Assembly (NCBI RefSeq): GCF_001544015.1
Contig: NZ_AP014924.1
Coordinates: 1,054,001-1,118,000 of the forward strand
Direction of reading: 5' to 3'
Length of the DNA: 64,000 bases
Origin: Limnochorda pilosa
GTDB lineage: Bacteria; Bacillota; Limnochordia; Limnochordales; Limnochordaceae
Shown: piece after piece, positions 8,408-16,864 of the stretch
Numbering within the stretch: the first letter of the stretch is position 1
Layout: the number at the start of each line of letters is the position of its first letter
Translations under genes and position numbers: made by a program
The notes under the pieces: generated by a model
Database searches by the model: none
What the model was told of the DNA's origin: nothing
Seen by the model: only the letters and a program-made list of their open reading frames with translations

Positions 8408-9621
8408 GCGGGCTCGAGCTACGGGGCCTGTCGAAGCGCTTCGGATCGACGGTGGCCGTGGAAGACCTTCACCTGACGGCCGCGCCCGGCGAGCTCGTGG
8501 CGCTTCTGGGGCCCTCGGGGTGCGGCAAGACCACCACCCTGCGGATGGTGGCGGGCTTCGAGCGCCCCGACGCGGGCCGGGTCCTGCTGGACGGCCGGGA
8601 CGTGACGGAACTACCCCCCGAGCGCCGGGGCGTGGGGATCGTCTTTCAGAACTACGCCCTCTTCCCCCACATGACCGTTGCCCAGAACATCGGGTACGGG
8701 CTGGCCGTACGGAGCATCGGAGCCCGAGAGCGCCGCCGCCGGGCCGAGGAGCTCCTGGCCCTGATGGGGCTCGAGGGCCTCGCGGGCCGCCGCCCCGAAG
8801 CCCTCTCGGCCGGGCAGCAGCAGCGGGTGGCCCTGGCCCGGGCTCTGGCGCCGGAGCCCCGGCTCCTGCTGCTGGATGAACCTCTGTCGGCCCTGGACGC
8901 GCCCGTGCGTCGCCACCTCCGGGCCGAGATCCGCCGGGTGCAGCAAGAACTCGGCATCACCACGCTCTACGTGACCCACGACCAGGAGGAGGCGCTGGCC
9001 ACGGCAGACCGCATCGCGGTCCTCCAGGCCGGGCGGCCAGAGCAAGTGGGGAGCCCCGAGGAGGTCTACCTGCGCCCCCGCTCTCCCTTCGTGGCCGCGT
9101 TCATCGGCAACGGAAACGTCTGGGAGACGACGGTGGAGGGGGAGGCGGGCGGCGGCCTGGTGGCCGTGAGGGTGGGGGACCAGCGGTGGCTCGTGCCCTG
9201 TCTGGAGCGAGCTCATGCGAAGCGATCCGATGAGGACGCTTCGATGACCTCGGCCGCTCCCGGCCCTGGTTCGACGGTCCACGTGGTGGTGCGTCCGGAG
9301 CGGCTCCGGCTGCAAGCCGGTGCTGAGGCCGCACCCGCAGACAACCGAGCGGGGGTGAACTGGGTGGAAGGCCGCCTCCGGGACGTGGAGTACCTGGGCC
9401 ATGCGGCCATGGTCCGGGCCGAGCTCGCTGGCCTGGAGGCGCGGGCCCTGGTGCCGGGCGAGCGGGCAGGGGAGCTCCGTCACCGCCGCGGCGAGGACGT
9501 TGTCTTCACCTTTGCGGCGGATGCGGCGTGGTTGGTGTGGAACGGCGGAGAGCGAGTCCTTCCGCCGGACGGCCTTCTCTCCGTACCGGCCAAGCCGCCT
9601 CTCCGAGAGCGCAGATCGTGA
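8404..9621 (+). CDS. thiQ: Thiamine ABC transporter, ATP-binding protein with TOBE extension
   Basis: A 405-residue ABC ATPase. Walker A GPSGCGKTT is at 36-44, followed by the Q-loop FQNYALFPHM, signature LSAGQQQR, Walker B LLLLDEPLSALD and switch VTHDQEEA. Unlike the compact ThiQ of E. coli (about 230 residues), it has a C-terminal part of some 170 residues that looks like the TOBE domain of PotA/FbpC-type ATPases. GTG at 8404 overlaps the thiP stop (GTGA). The riboswitch and gene order point to thiamine uptake; sequence alone would also allow iron or polyamine. Confidence 0.88.
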   Translation: MSGLELRGLSKRFGSTVAVEDLHLTAAPGELVALLGPSGCGKTTTLRMVAGFERPDAGRVLLDGRDVTELPPERRGVGIVFQNYALFPHMTVAQNIGYGLAVRSIGARERRRRAEELLALMGLEGLAGRRPEALSAGQQQRVALARALAPEPRLLLLDEPLSALDAPVRRHLRAEIRRVQQELGITTLYVTHDQEEALATADRIAVLQAGRPEQVGSPEEVYLRPRSPFVAAFIGNGNVWETTVEGEAGGGLVAVRVGDQRWLVPCLERAHAKRSDEDASMTSAAPGPGSTVHVVVRPERLRLQAGAEAAPADNRAGVNWVEGRLRDVEYLGHAAMVRAELAGLEARALVPGERAGELRHRRGEDVVFTFAADAAWLVWNGGERVLPPDGLLSVPAKPPLRERRS

Positions 9622-9628
9622 TCTCACG

Positions 9629-9637
9629 TGCTATAAT
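9629..9637 (+). promoter_or_regulatory. Extended -10 promoter without an obvious gene
   Basis: TG-C-TATAAT is a consensus extended -10 element right after thiQ, but no convincing plus-strand gene follows. The next intact gene is on the other strand. It may be the promoter of a deleted gene. Confidence 0.45.
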
Positions 9638-9731
9638 CGACACCGGAAAGAGGGGACGTCGCGCCGATGGCACCTCCTTGGGATCACCGCCAGCCTGACG
9701 GCGTGCACGGCCTTCTTACGGCCACAGTGCA

Positions 9732-9789
9732 CCGCGACCGGTACGTCCGACCTTCTTTCGTGCACGTCTTCGTGCACAACCGGTCGCGG
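9732..9789. repeat. Perfect 11-bp inverted repeat with nested GTGCAC repeat
   Basis: CCGCGACCGGT (9732-9742) is repeated in inverse as ACCGGTCGCGG (9779-9789). The 36-nt loop contains a second pairable element, GTGCAC-gtcttc-GTGCAC. It lies beyond the 3' end of the decayed minus-strand gene. Its role is unknown; a bidirectional terminator without U-run or a remnant of a mobile element are possible. Confidence 0.6.
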
Positions 9790-9809
9790 GCATCGTGTGA
9801 ACGGGGTCC

Positions 9810-10306
9810 GGCATCCTGGAACCTGCACCACGCCCAGGCAGAGGGCCAGGAGCGTGTCCAGGGCCAGGTGGCGCTCCTCCACCGGCTCCACGTGGACCGG
9901 CCGGTTCGCCACCCACCGGAGGTCGAAGGCGGAGCCCAGTTGGAGCCGGAGCCCGTGCATGCCCGCCTCGTCCACGGGGGCAGTGTGGGGCGCACCCGCC
10001 CCCGGCGCCGTCCAGCCAGAGGCTCACCGTGAGGCGCAGCCCGCTCCACTCGGTCTCCCGGTCCAGCCGGCGGCCGCCCAGGCGCACCCGGGCCCGCAGG
10101 CGGGGAGGGGGTGCCTGGCCATCCACGGCCCAGGCGGTGGCGTGTGCACCCTCGGCGAGCACGCTCCAGAGACCCGCCGTGGCGTAGCGCCGCACCCGGC
10201 CGTCGCCGTCGAACTGGGCCATCTGGACGGTGTTGGCCGCGTAGAGGATGCGACGGACGAGCTCGGTGGTTGCGTGGAACCGGCGGTCGGACCAGGTGTA
10301 GCGCAT
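9810..10306 (-). pseudogene. Unrecognised gene, frameshifted
   Basis: A minus-strand ATG at 10306 follows GGGGAGG and begins MRYTWSDRRFHATTELVRRI. The frame continues with good codon use to SLWLDGAGG near 10000. There the homologous-looking continuation moves to another frame (APVDEAGMHGLRLQLGSAFD...ERHLALDTLLALCLG) that runs to about 9810. One frameshift thus splits a protein of about 165 residues. I do not recognise the family; the pattern of short charged strands suggests a soluble beta-rich protein. Confidence 0.55.
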
Positions 10307-10404
10307 GGGCGTGCCTCCCCTTCCTTCTGCGGTGCCGCCGCTACCGTTCGTCGTCAAGCCCGGACCGACTCTTCACCGCTTACGTTCCTTAAGGCGCGCC
10401 GCGC

Positions 10405-11472
10405 TCATGAAGGTAGGATGGGCACGTCCATGGGCCGCCCCTCCCGGGCCGAAGCGTATACCGCCAGCACCAGTTCCAGGGCGTCGCGGGCCTCCTGGCC
10501 GCCCACAAGCGGCGGGCGAGCGGTCTGGAGGGCATCGAGGAAGTCGGCGATCTGGGCCCGATGGGCGGCCCAGCCTACGGCGGCCGGATCCGAGGTGCCC
10601 ACTCCGGCAGGGTCCCGCGCCTCCCAGGCGCCCGAGTGCGAGCCCGCGGCTTCCTCGGCCGCTTGCTCATCCTGGAGGTCGACGCGCTCCAGCCGGTCGT
10701 CCTCGATCACCGCGGTCCCCCCGGTACCGAAGAACTCCAGCCGCGTGGAGAGGCCGGGATAGGCGCTGGTGGTGCCCTGGATGGTGCCGAGCGCGCCGCT
10801 TTCGAACTCGACGATGGCCAGCCCCACGTCCTCCGCTTCGATGGCGTGGCTCGCGGTGAGGGTACGGCCGTACACCCGTCGGGGAGGCCCCATCATCCAA
10901 CGCAGCAGGTCGATGGTGTGGATCGACTGGTTGATGAGCGCCCCGCCGCCGTCCATGGCGTACGTCCCCCGCCACCCGCCCGCGTCGTAGTACTCCTGGG
11001 TGCGGTACCACTGCACCACGGCGTTGCCCAGGAAGAGACGGCCCAGCCGCCCGGTGCGGACCAGCTCGTGGACTTGCTGGGAGGCAGGGTCGAAGCGGTG
11101 CTGGAAGACCACGCCCAGGGTGACGCCGTCCTCCCGGCAAGCGGCGATGGCCCGATCCACCCGGGCGAGGCTGATGTCCAGAGGTTTCTCGCAGAGCACG
11201 TGCTTGCCCGCCCGGGCCGCCTCCACCACCAGGTCCGCGTGGGAGCCGCTGGGGGTGCAGAGGCTCACCACGTCCACGTCGTCCCGGCGCAGGAGGGCCC
11301 TGTAGTCCTCCTCCGCCACGCCGCCGAACCGCGCCTGGAGACCCTGGGCCCGTTCGAGGTGAGGATCCGAGAAGCCGACCAGCCGCGCCTCGGGCAGGGA
11401 CGCGTAGGCTTCCGCATGGAGCGGTCCGATGACGCCGCACCCGATGATGGCTACACCGAAGGGACGACTCAC
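10405..11472 (-). CDS. Gfo/Idh/MocA-family oxidoreductase
   Basis: A 355-residue NAD(P)-dependent dehydrogenase. The Rossmann loop GCGVIG is at residues 11-16, and the catalytic CEKPLD motif with Lys96 at 94-99. The C-terminal domain has GGWRGTYAMDGGGALINQSIHTID, including the His-Asp pair typical of inositol and glucose-fructose dehydrogenase relatives. GTG at 11472 follows AAGGGGGG and overlaps the stop of an upstream decayed isomerase/epimerase as GTGA. This places it in a former sugar or cyclitol catabolic operon. Substrate unknown, likely a polyol or sugar. Confidence 0.88.
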   Translation of the reverse strand: MSRPFGVAIIGCGVIGPLHAEAYASLPEARLVGFSDPHLERAQGLQARFGGVAEEDYRALLRRDDVDVVSLCTPSGSHADLVVEAARAGKHVLCEKPLDISLARVDRAIAACREDGVTLGVVFQHRFDPASQQVHELVRTGRLGRLFLGNAVVQWYRTQEYYDAGGWRGTYAMDGGGALINQSIHTIDLLRWMMGPPRRVYGRTLTASHAIEAEDVGLAIVEFESGALGTIQGTTSAYPGLSTRLEFFGTGGTAVIEDDRLERVDLQDEQAAEEAAGSHSGAWEARDPAGVGTSDPAAVGWAAHRAQIADFLDALQTARPPLVGGQEARDALELVLAVYASAREGRPMDVPILPS

Positions 11473-11801
11473 CCGATCGGCCCCCCTTCCCGAGCGCCGG
11501 GCGATCCGGCGGCATGGCCCGACCCCGATTCGACCTCGTCAACGACCCGCAGGAGCGCTTCCAGAGCCACCCGGGACGCCTCGATTTCAGGAGGGAGGCC
11601 GTCTCCGCCCGCGTGGCGGTGAAGCAAGCGAGTTCCGGATCTCCCCCGCCTGTTCCTTGGAGAGATCCGCCACGTTCACCCCGTTCACGGTGCGGAGCTC
11701 CAACTGCCGGATGCCGTACTCCTGGCGAACGCCAGGGCGGTGGCGAGATCCTGAGGCACCTCGTCGGTGATGGCGGCCAGCTGGCTTCGCAGTCTGCTTA
11801 C
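11469..11801 (-). pseudogene. Sugar phosphate isomerase/epimerase (TIM barrel), internally deleted
   Basis: Upstream of the oxidoreductase on the minus strand, the sequence reads LRSQLAAITDEVPQDLATAL, then after a frameshift REYGIRQLELRTVNGVN and VADLSKEQAGEIRNSLA. This is the N-terminal strand-helix of xylose-isomerase-like sugar phosphate isomerases. It passes abruptly, near 11640, to GLPPEIEASRVALEALLRVV, a typical C-terminal helix, whose stop overlaps the next gene's start. About 200 central residues are missing, and the start codon position reads GTA. Confidence 0.7.
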
Positions 11802-11877
11802 GGGATACCTCCTCGGCCGGTCCTTATCACACGACCAGGTCGGGCGTGGTCTGTCGCACGGATGGCGAACCTCCCCT

Positions 11878-13782
11878 TCATCCTACCAGGCCCGGAAGGA
11901 CGTTGACGAACCAGGGTACGTAGGTGACCAGGAGCAGGATCACAAGCATGGCCGGCCACAGGTACAGGAGGGCCCGGCTCGCCTGCTCGATGCGGGTGCT
12001 CCCGATGGCACAGCCCACGAAGAGAGCCGACCCCACCGGTGGCGTGGTGAGGCCCAGACCCAGATTGATGAGCATCACGATTCCGAAGTGGACCGGATCC
12101 ATATTGATGGGCGGCGCCGTCACGATGGGCAGCAGGACCGGCGTGAGAATGAGGATCAGGGGCGCCATGTCCATGACGGTTCCCAGGATCAAGAGAAGAA
12201 CGTTGATCATCAGGAGCAGGACGATGGCATTGTCGGAGATCGAAAGCAGGCCGGCGGCCAGCGTGCTCGGGATCCGCAGGTAGGCCATCAACCAGGCGAA
12301 CGCACTCGCCGCGGCGATCAGGAGGATCACAGTGGCAATCGTCTTCAGGGACTGGATGATGCTACGCCACAGCTTCTTCCAGGTTAGCTCCCGATAGATG
12401 AAGGCGGTTACCAGCAGGGCTGCCAGCGTGCCGATGGCCGCCGATTCGGTGGCTGTGAAGAAGCCGAAGGCGACTCCGCCGACGATGATGAGGCCGACGA
12501 ACATGGCCGGGACGGCGTCCACGAGGATTCGAAGGCTCTCCTTCAGCGGCGGACGCGGCTCAGAAGGATAGCCGCGGCGGACGGCGAGGATGTAGACGAC
12601 GACCAGGAGCGACAGCCCGATCATGATCCCCGGGATGTATCCGCTCAGGAAGAGGGCCCCGATGGAGACGCCCCCTGCAGCAAGGCTGTAGATAACCGCG
12701 TTGTGACTGGGAGGAATGATGATCCCCTGGGTAGAGCTGGCCACGGTGATGGCCACGCTGAAGTCATCGTCGTAGCCCTTCTTCTTCATCATGGGGATCA
12801 CGAGTGAGCCGGTGGCGCTCACGTCGGCCACGGCTGATCCAGAGGCACCCCCGAAGAGCATGGAGTCCACCACGTTCACCATGGCGAGTCCGCCGCGGAC
12901 CGGCCCGACCAGCACCCGGGCGACGTCCACGAACCGCTGCGCGATGCCGCCTTCAGCCATGATCTGGCCCGCCAGGATAAAGAAGGGGATGGCGAGGAGC
13001 GGGATGGAATTGACACCGTTAGCCATCCGCTGGCTCACGATGAGAAGGGGCAACCCAAGGTCCATGGTGGTCAGGAGGGCGGCCACGCCCAGGGCAACGG
13101 AAATGGGAACGCCAAGGAGCAGCATCACCACGAAGGAACCCAGCAGGATCCCAACGGGACCCGATAGCGCCTCCGGACCCAGGACGGCGAACGCTCCGAG
13201 AACGATGAGACCAACGCCCCCTAGAAGGACGGACCATATCAGACGGCGGTTTGCCTGGACCTCCTCGTCGTCGAGTTCCGGGGGCTTCCACGCGTTTCTC
13301 AGCGCGTAGAAGGTGATGAGCAGGCCGCCGACGGGGATGCCCATGTACATCCAGCCGATGGGCATCCCTGATGCGGAGAACGTCTGAAGCATGGTGCGCC
13401 GGGCCAGCTCGTAGCCATAGATCACCAGGTAGACACCGAAGGCGGCCACTACCAGCCAGACAGCCCCGAAAACGATTCCCCGCCACCGCCTGGGAAACTG
13501 GCGAACAAGCACGTCCATGGCCAGGTGCGCCCTGTCTCGGATACCGAGTCCGCTACCGATCATGGCCAGCCAGACCATCAGCACCAGGCTGACCTCTGAC
13601 GTCCACCGGGGCGAATGGATTCCAGGGATATAGCGGGCGATCACCTGCCAACTGATGACCAGCACGATGCCCACCAGGAGCCCGGCGCTCACCCCGTGGA
13701 TGGCCTGGGTGAAACGGATCTCGACCTTCCCGCTCAAGTGGCGGGGGGAAGCGGCGTCACCTGCTTGTTCGGTGGGTTGCAC
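11878..13782 (-). CDS. TRAP transporter, fused small and large membrane subunits (DctQM)
   Basis: A 634-residue membrane protein. Residues about 15-170 form the four-helix DctQ domain (FTQAIHGVSAGLLVGIVLV, PRWTSEVSLVLMVWLAMIGSG). The remainder is the DctM domain with repeated hydrophobic helices and the signatures FGGASGSAVADVSATG, ITVASSTQGIIIPPSHN and LGLTTPPVG. Fused QM proteins are common in sialic acid and C4-dicarboxylate-type TRAP systems. The GTG at 13782 has AGGAGG eight bases upstream. It uses an ion gradient to import an organic acid delivered by the DctP protein encoded just upstream. Confidence 0.9.
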   Translation of the reverse strand: MQPTEQAGDAASPRHLSGKVEIRFTQAIHGVSAGLLVGIVLVISWQVIARYIPGIHSPRWTSEVSLVLMVWLAMIGSGLGIRDRAHLAMDVLVRQFPRRWRGIVFGAVWLVVAAFGVYLVIYGYELARRTMLQTFSASGMPIGWMYMGIPVGGLLITFYALRNAWKPPELDDEEVQANRRLIWSVLLGGVGLIVLGAFAVLGPEALSGPVGILLGSFVVMLLLGVPISVALGVAALLTTMDLGLPLLIVSQRMANGVNSIPLLAIPFFILAGQIMAEGGIAQRFVDVARVLVGPVRGGLAMVNVVDSMLFGGASGSAVADVSATGSLVIPMMKKKGYDDDFSVAITVASSTQGIIIPPSHNAVIYSLAAGGVSIGALFLSGYIPGIMIGLSLLVVVYILAVRRGYPSEPRPPLKESLRILVDAVPAMFVGLIIVGGVAFGFFTATESAAIGTLAALLVTAFIYRELTWKKLWRSIIQSLKTIATVILLIAAASAFAWLMAYLRIPSTLAAGLLSISDNAIVLLLMINVLLLILGTVMDMAPLILILTPVLLPIVTAPPINMDPVHFGIVMLINLGLGLTTPPVGSALFVGCAIGSTRIEQASRALLYLWPAMLVILLLVTYVPWFVNVLPGLVG

Positions 13783-13887
13783 GGAGGTCGCCTCCTGGGG
13801 TCCTGCTCGAGGTGAACCGGCAAAGGAGTCCAAAACGAGAGGAGGCGCGGGGCCCGGCCATCCGGGCACCCGCCCCTGCACGACTCC

Positions 13888-14886
13888 CTACTTGGTGTCG
13901 AGGATCCGCTGCAGAAGGTCGCCGTAGGCCTTGCCGTATTTCTCGTAAAGCGGCCCCATGGCAGCCTGGAACTCCTCGACGTTCACATCGATGATCTCAG
14001 ACCCGGCGGCTTCCACGGCGCGACGGCTCTCGGCGACCAGGTCTCGCCAGAGGGCTGCCTGCACGGGCACACTGGCCAGCGCCGCCTCTCGGATCAAGTC
14101 CTGATCTTCACGGCTGAGCCGGTTCCAGGTCTGCAGGCTGATCATGACGATTTCGGGGACGCGAGCGTGCTGATCGAGACTGAAGTACGGCGCCACCTCG
14201 TAATGGCGAACCCCGCGCGGTCCGTAGGATGGGAAGTTGTTCTCCGCCCCGTCGATGGCCCCGGTTTGCAGTGCACTATAGACCTCCTCGTAGGCCATGG
14301 GGACGGGGCGTGCCCCGAGAGCTTCCATCATGTCCAGCACGACGCGGGACTGCTGGGTACGGATGCGCAGACCCTCCAAGTCCGCCACGTCCCGGATGGG
14401 CTTCTTGTTCGTATAGAAGCTGCGGCTGCCTGAGTCGTAATAGGCCAACCCGACGAGGCCGCTGCCCTTCAGCCCGTCCAGCAACTGCCGGCCGATGGGT
14501 CCCTGGACCACCTTCCACATGTGGGTCTCGTTTCGGAAGATGTACGGGAGGCTGTAGACGCCCATGGGTGCGTAGAACTCGCCCACCGGGCTGGTGGATG
14601 TGCGGACGATGTCGATGACACCCAACTGCACCTGCTCGATGGTGGACCGCTCGTCGCCCAACTGGCCGCCGGGATAGACTTCCATCCGAATACGGCCACC
14701 ACTGGCCGCCTCCAGGTAGTTCGCCATGAAGACGAGCCCCTGGACCGTTGGGTAATCGGGCGGCTGGTTGTCGGCGGCGCGAAGAACGATCTGTTGAGCG
14801 GAGACGAGGGTTGGGGAGAGGATTCCGGACAGTAACGCTACCACAGCCAGCGCAAGGATCGTCCTGGTAACCGTCCTACTTCGCAA
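13888..14886 (-). CDS. dctP: TRAP transporter substrate-binding protein (DctP family)
   Basis: A binding protein of 332 residues with a signal peptide (TILALAVVALLSGILSPTLVSA). Family marks are LRAADNQPPDYPTVQGLVFM, RIRMEVYPGGQLGDE near the first hinge, ADLEGLRIRT with the carboxylate-binding Arg region, and PMAYEEVYSALQTGAIDGAEN. The TTG at 14886 after GGGGCGAAAGGCG gives a compact signal peptide; longer starts add a non-hydrophobic leader. It delivers a carboxylate to the fused DctQM protein encoded 105 bp downstream. The substrate may be a sugar acid, given the divergent iol-type operon, but this is inference. Confidence 0.88.
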   Translation of the reverse strand: MRSRTVTRTILALAVVALLSGILSPTLVSAQQIVLRAADNQPPDYPTVQGLVFMANYLEAASGGRIRMEVYPGGQLGDERSTIEQVQLGVIDIVRTSTSPVGEFYAPMGVYSLPYIFRNETHMWKVVQGPIGRQLLDGLKGSGLVGLAYYDSGSRSFYTNKKPIRDVADLEGLRIRTQQSRVVLDMMEALGARPVPMAYEEVYSALQTGAIDGAENNFPSYGPRGVRHYEVAPYFSLDQHARVPEIVMISLQTWNRLSREDQDLIREAALASVPVQAALWRDLVAESRRAVEAAGSEIIDVNVEEFQAAMGPLYEKYGKAYGDLLQRILDTK

Positions 14887-15197
14887 CGCCTTTCGCCCCT
14901 TTCCGTCATCTTGCGGCGCAATACCTGTGGCACCGTCGCCAGGCTGCGTCGCTCCGACCGGCGCCTGCCGGAAGCGCCGACTTCTGCACAATCAATGAGT
15001 TCTCGCATCGCGGCCCATATCCTTCCGACTGTGTTGATATATGTTGCATAGCGGGCAGGAACGGACACATGGGTGAAGAATGCATCCTATGTTGGTGCAG
15101 GTCAACGTCGCTCTGGCGTGCTGCCGGAGAGCGCGAAAGCCGCTGTGCGGGTGCGTGACAGTGCCAGGTCATGCAACACCACGGTAGGAGGTCCGTC
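14887..15197. promoter_or_regulatory. Divergent intergenic region, dctP / deoR
   Basis: This 311-bp gap separates the minus-strand TRAP operon from the plus-strand iol-type operon and must hold both promoters. The only AT-rich island is around 15031-15050, with GTTG-ATATAT-GTTG as a 10-bp-spaced direct repeat (15033-15046), a possible regulator site. No coding sequence or clear -35/-10 pair was recognised. Confidence 0.35.
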
Positions 15198-16001
15198 ATG
15201 CTCGCCGTCGAGCGCAGGCAGCGGATGCTCGAACTGCTGCAGAAGCACCATCAGGTGGAGGTCCGGGAGGTTTCCCAGCTCCTGGGGGTCACGCCCGAGA
15301 CGGTACGTCGCGACCTCCGCCTGCTCGAGGAGGAAGGGATTCTCGAGCGGGTCCACGGGGGGGCGCGCCTGCTCGTCCCCGGCCAGGCCGCTCCCCCCTT
15401 CTCCGCCCGGAAGGTCGCCCACCTGGCCGAGAAGCGGGCCATCGCCCAGGAAGCCCTCCGGCGGCTCGAGGACGGTGACGCCGTCGCCCTCGACACGGGC
15501 ACCACGGTGCTGGAGCTGGCGCGGCGACTAGGCGAGCGGCATCTCTCGGTGCTCACCTACGGGATCACCCTTGCCCACGAGCTGGCCCGGTTCCCCCACC
15601 TGCGGGTGCACGTGGTGGGTGGGACCCTCTACCCCTCCGAGGAGACCCTGGTGGGGAGCGAGGCCGTGGGCGCCATCCGCCGCTTGCGGGTCGACAAGGC
15701 TTTCATGGCCTGTGCCGGCGTCGATGCCGAGTACGGGCTCACCGTCTCCAACTCGCTGGAAGCGGAGGTGAAGCGGGCGCTGGTGGCCAGCGCGGGGAAG
15801 GTCTACCTGCTGGCCGACTCGTCCAAGTTCCGGCGCCGGGGGCTCGTCTCCTACGCCCGGCTGGAGGAGATCGACGTGGTCATCACCGACGAGGGAATCG
15901 ACCCGGAAAGTGCGGAACTCGTGCGTGGGGCGGGTGTGGAGCTGATCGTGGCCCGCACGTCGCCCGGGAGCGACCACGCGGGGGAGGGGATGGAACGGTG
16001 A
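15198..16001 (+). CDS. DeoR-family transcriptional regulator, IolR-like
   Basis: A 267-residue regulator. An N-terminal winged helix-turn-helix (residues 3-55) ends in GVTPETVRRDLRLLEEEGILERVHGG, the DeoR signature. A C-terminal sugar-phosphate sensor domain with IAQEALRRLEDGDAVALDTGTTVLEL and VVGGTLYPSEETLVG follows. ATG at 15198 is seven bases after TAGGAGG. It is the first gene of an operon with IolB, a sugar kinase and an aldolase. By analogy with IolR it probably represses the operon until a phosphorylated intermediate binds. Confidence 0.9.
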   Translation: MLAVERRQRMLELLQKHHQVEVREVSQLLGVTPETVRRDLRLLEEEGILERVHGGARLLVPGQAAPPFSARKVAHLAEKRAIAQEALRRLEDGDAVALDTGTTVLELARRLGERHLSVLTYGITLAHELARFPHLRVHVVGGTLYPSEETLVGSEAVGAIRRLRVDKAFMACAGVDAEYGLTVSNSLEAEVKRALVASAGKVYLLADSSKFRRRGLVSYARLEEIDVVITDEGIDPESAELVRGAGVELIVARTSPGSDHAGEGMER

Positions 16002-16864
16002 ACCTGCGGATCCGTAAGCCGCTGGGCGACGGCCTCACGCCGCTGGTGGACCGCCCCATGGAGGGTATCGAGCGCATCCACCTGTTCACGCTCCGTCTCG
16101 GGCCGGGCCAGGCCTACACGTGGGAGGGCGAGCCGGGGCGGGAGAGCGGGCTGGTCCTCCTTCAGGGCGGGTTCGACCTTGAGGCCGGGGGGGAGCGCGT
16201 GGAGGGCCTGGGCCCGCGCCCCGACGTCTTCAGTGCCCCGGCCACCGCCGTCTACCTTCAGCCCGGTGCGGGTGCCCGGATCACCGCCGGCACCGAAGGG
16301 GTAGAACTGGCCGTGGCCACCGCCCCCGTGCCTGTGGGCACCGGAACGGGGAACGGCCGAACCGGCGGAGGGGTCCCAGGCCGAACCCATCAGATCGTGA
16401 CGCCTCAGGACATCATCACGCACCGGGGCCGCGGCGGGCCGCACTTCACCCGCGACGTCTTCGACGTCATCGGATCCCAGGTGCCGGCGGCCAGCCTCAT
16501 CGTGGGCGAGACCTTCAACCGGTCCGGCGAGTGGTCCAGCTACCCGCCCCACAAGCACGACCGGCATCGCCCACCTGAAGAGGTGAAGATGGAGGAGGTC
16601 TACTTCTTCCGTTTCCGGCCCCGCACGGGCTTCGCCCTCCAGCGGATCTACACGGAGGATCGAAGCGTGGACGAGGCGTACGTGGTGGAGCAGGACGACT
16701 GCATGCTCCTGCCGAAGGGATACCACCCCGTGGCGGCGGCTCCGGGGTACGTGGCCTACTACCTGTGGGTGCTGGCCGGCGAGGGGCGCGAGCTCCGGCC
16801 CTACGACGATCCCACCCACGCCTGGGTGGGGCGCGCGGGTGCGCCTCGCGACCTTCATGAATGA
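15998..16864 (+). CDS. iolB: 5-deoxy-glucuronate isomerase
   Basis: A 288-residue double-cupin protein of the IolB family, which converts 5-deoxy-D-glucuronate to 5-dehydro-2-deoxygluconate in myo-inositol catabolism. The C-terminal cupin has the motif YPPHKHDRHRPP followed by EEVYFFRF, with metal-ligand His and Glu residues, and later QDDCMLLPKGYHP. Length is close to the usual 270. The GTG at 15998 overlaps the regulator's stop as GTGA. It is followed by a kinase and an aldolase suited to the next two steps. Confidence 0.92.
   Translation: MNLRIRKPLGDGLTPLVDRPMEGIERIHLFTLRLGPGQAYTWEGEPGRESGLVLLQGGFDLEAGGERVEGLGPRPDVFSAPATAVYLQPGAGARITAGTEGVELAVATAPVPVGTGTGNGRTGGGVPGRTHQIVTPQDIITHRGRGGPHFTRDVFDVIGSQVPAASLIVGETFNRSGEWSSYPPHKHDRHRPPEEVKMEEVYFFRFRPRTGFALQRIYTEDRSVDEAYVVEQDDCMLLPKGYHPVAAAPGYVAYYLWVLAGEGRELRPYDDPTHAWVGRAGAPRDLHE

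Noticed and set aside
8404-9621. Calling the ATPase a polyamine or iron transporter component
   Set aside because: Domain layout allows it, but the TPP riboswitch, ThiB signature and overlapping gene order support thiamine.
9667-10032. Plus-strand frame behind the orphan promoter as a new gene
   Set aside because: It is rich in His, Arg and Pro and runs antisense to the decayed minus-strand gene; no domain or conserved pattern.
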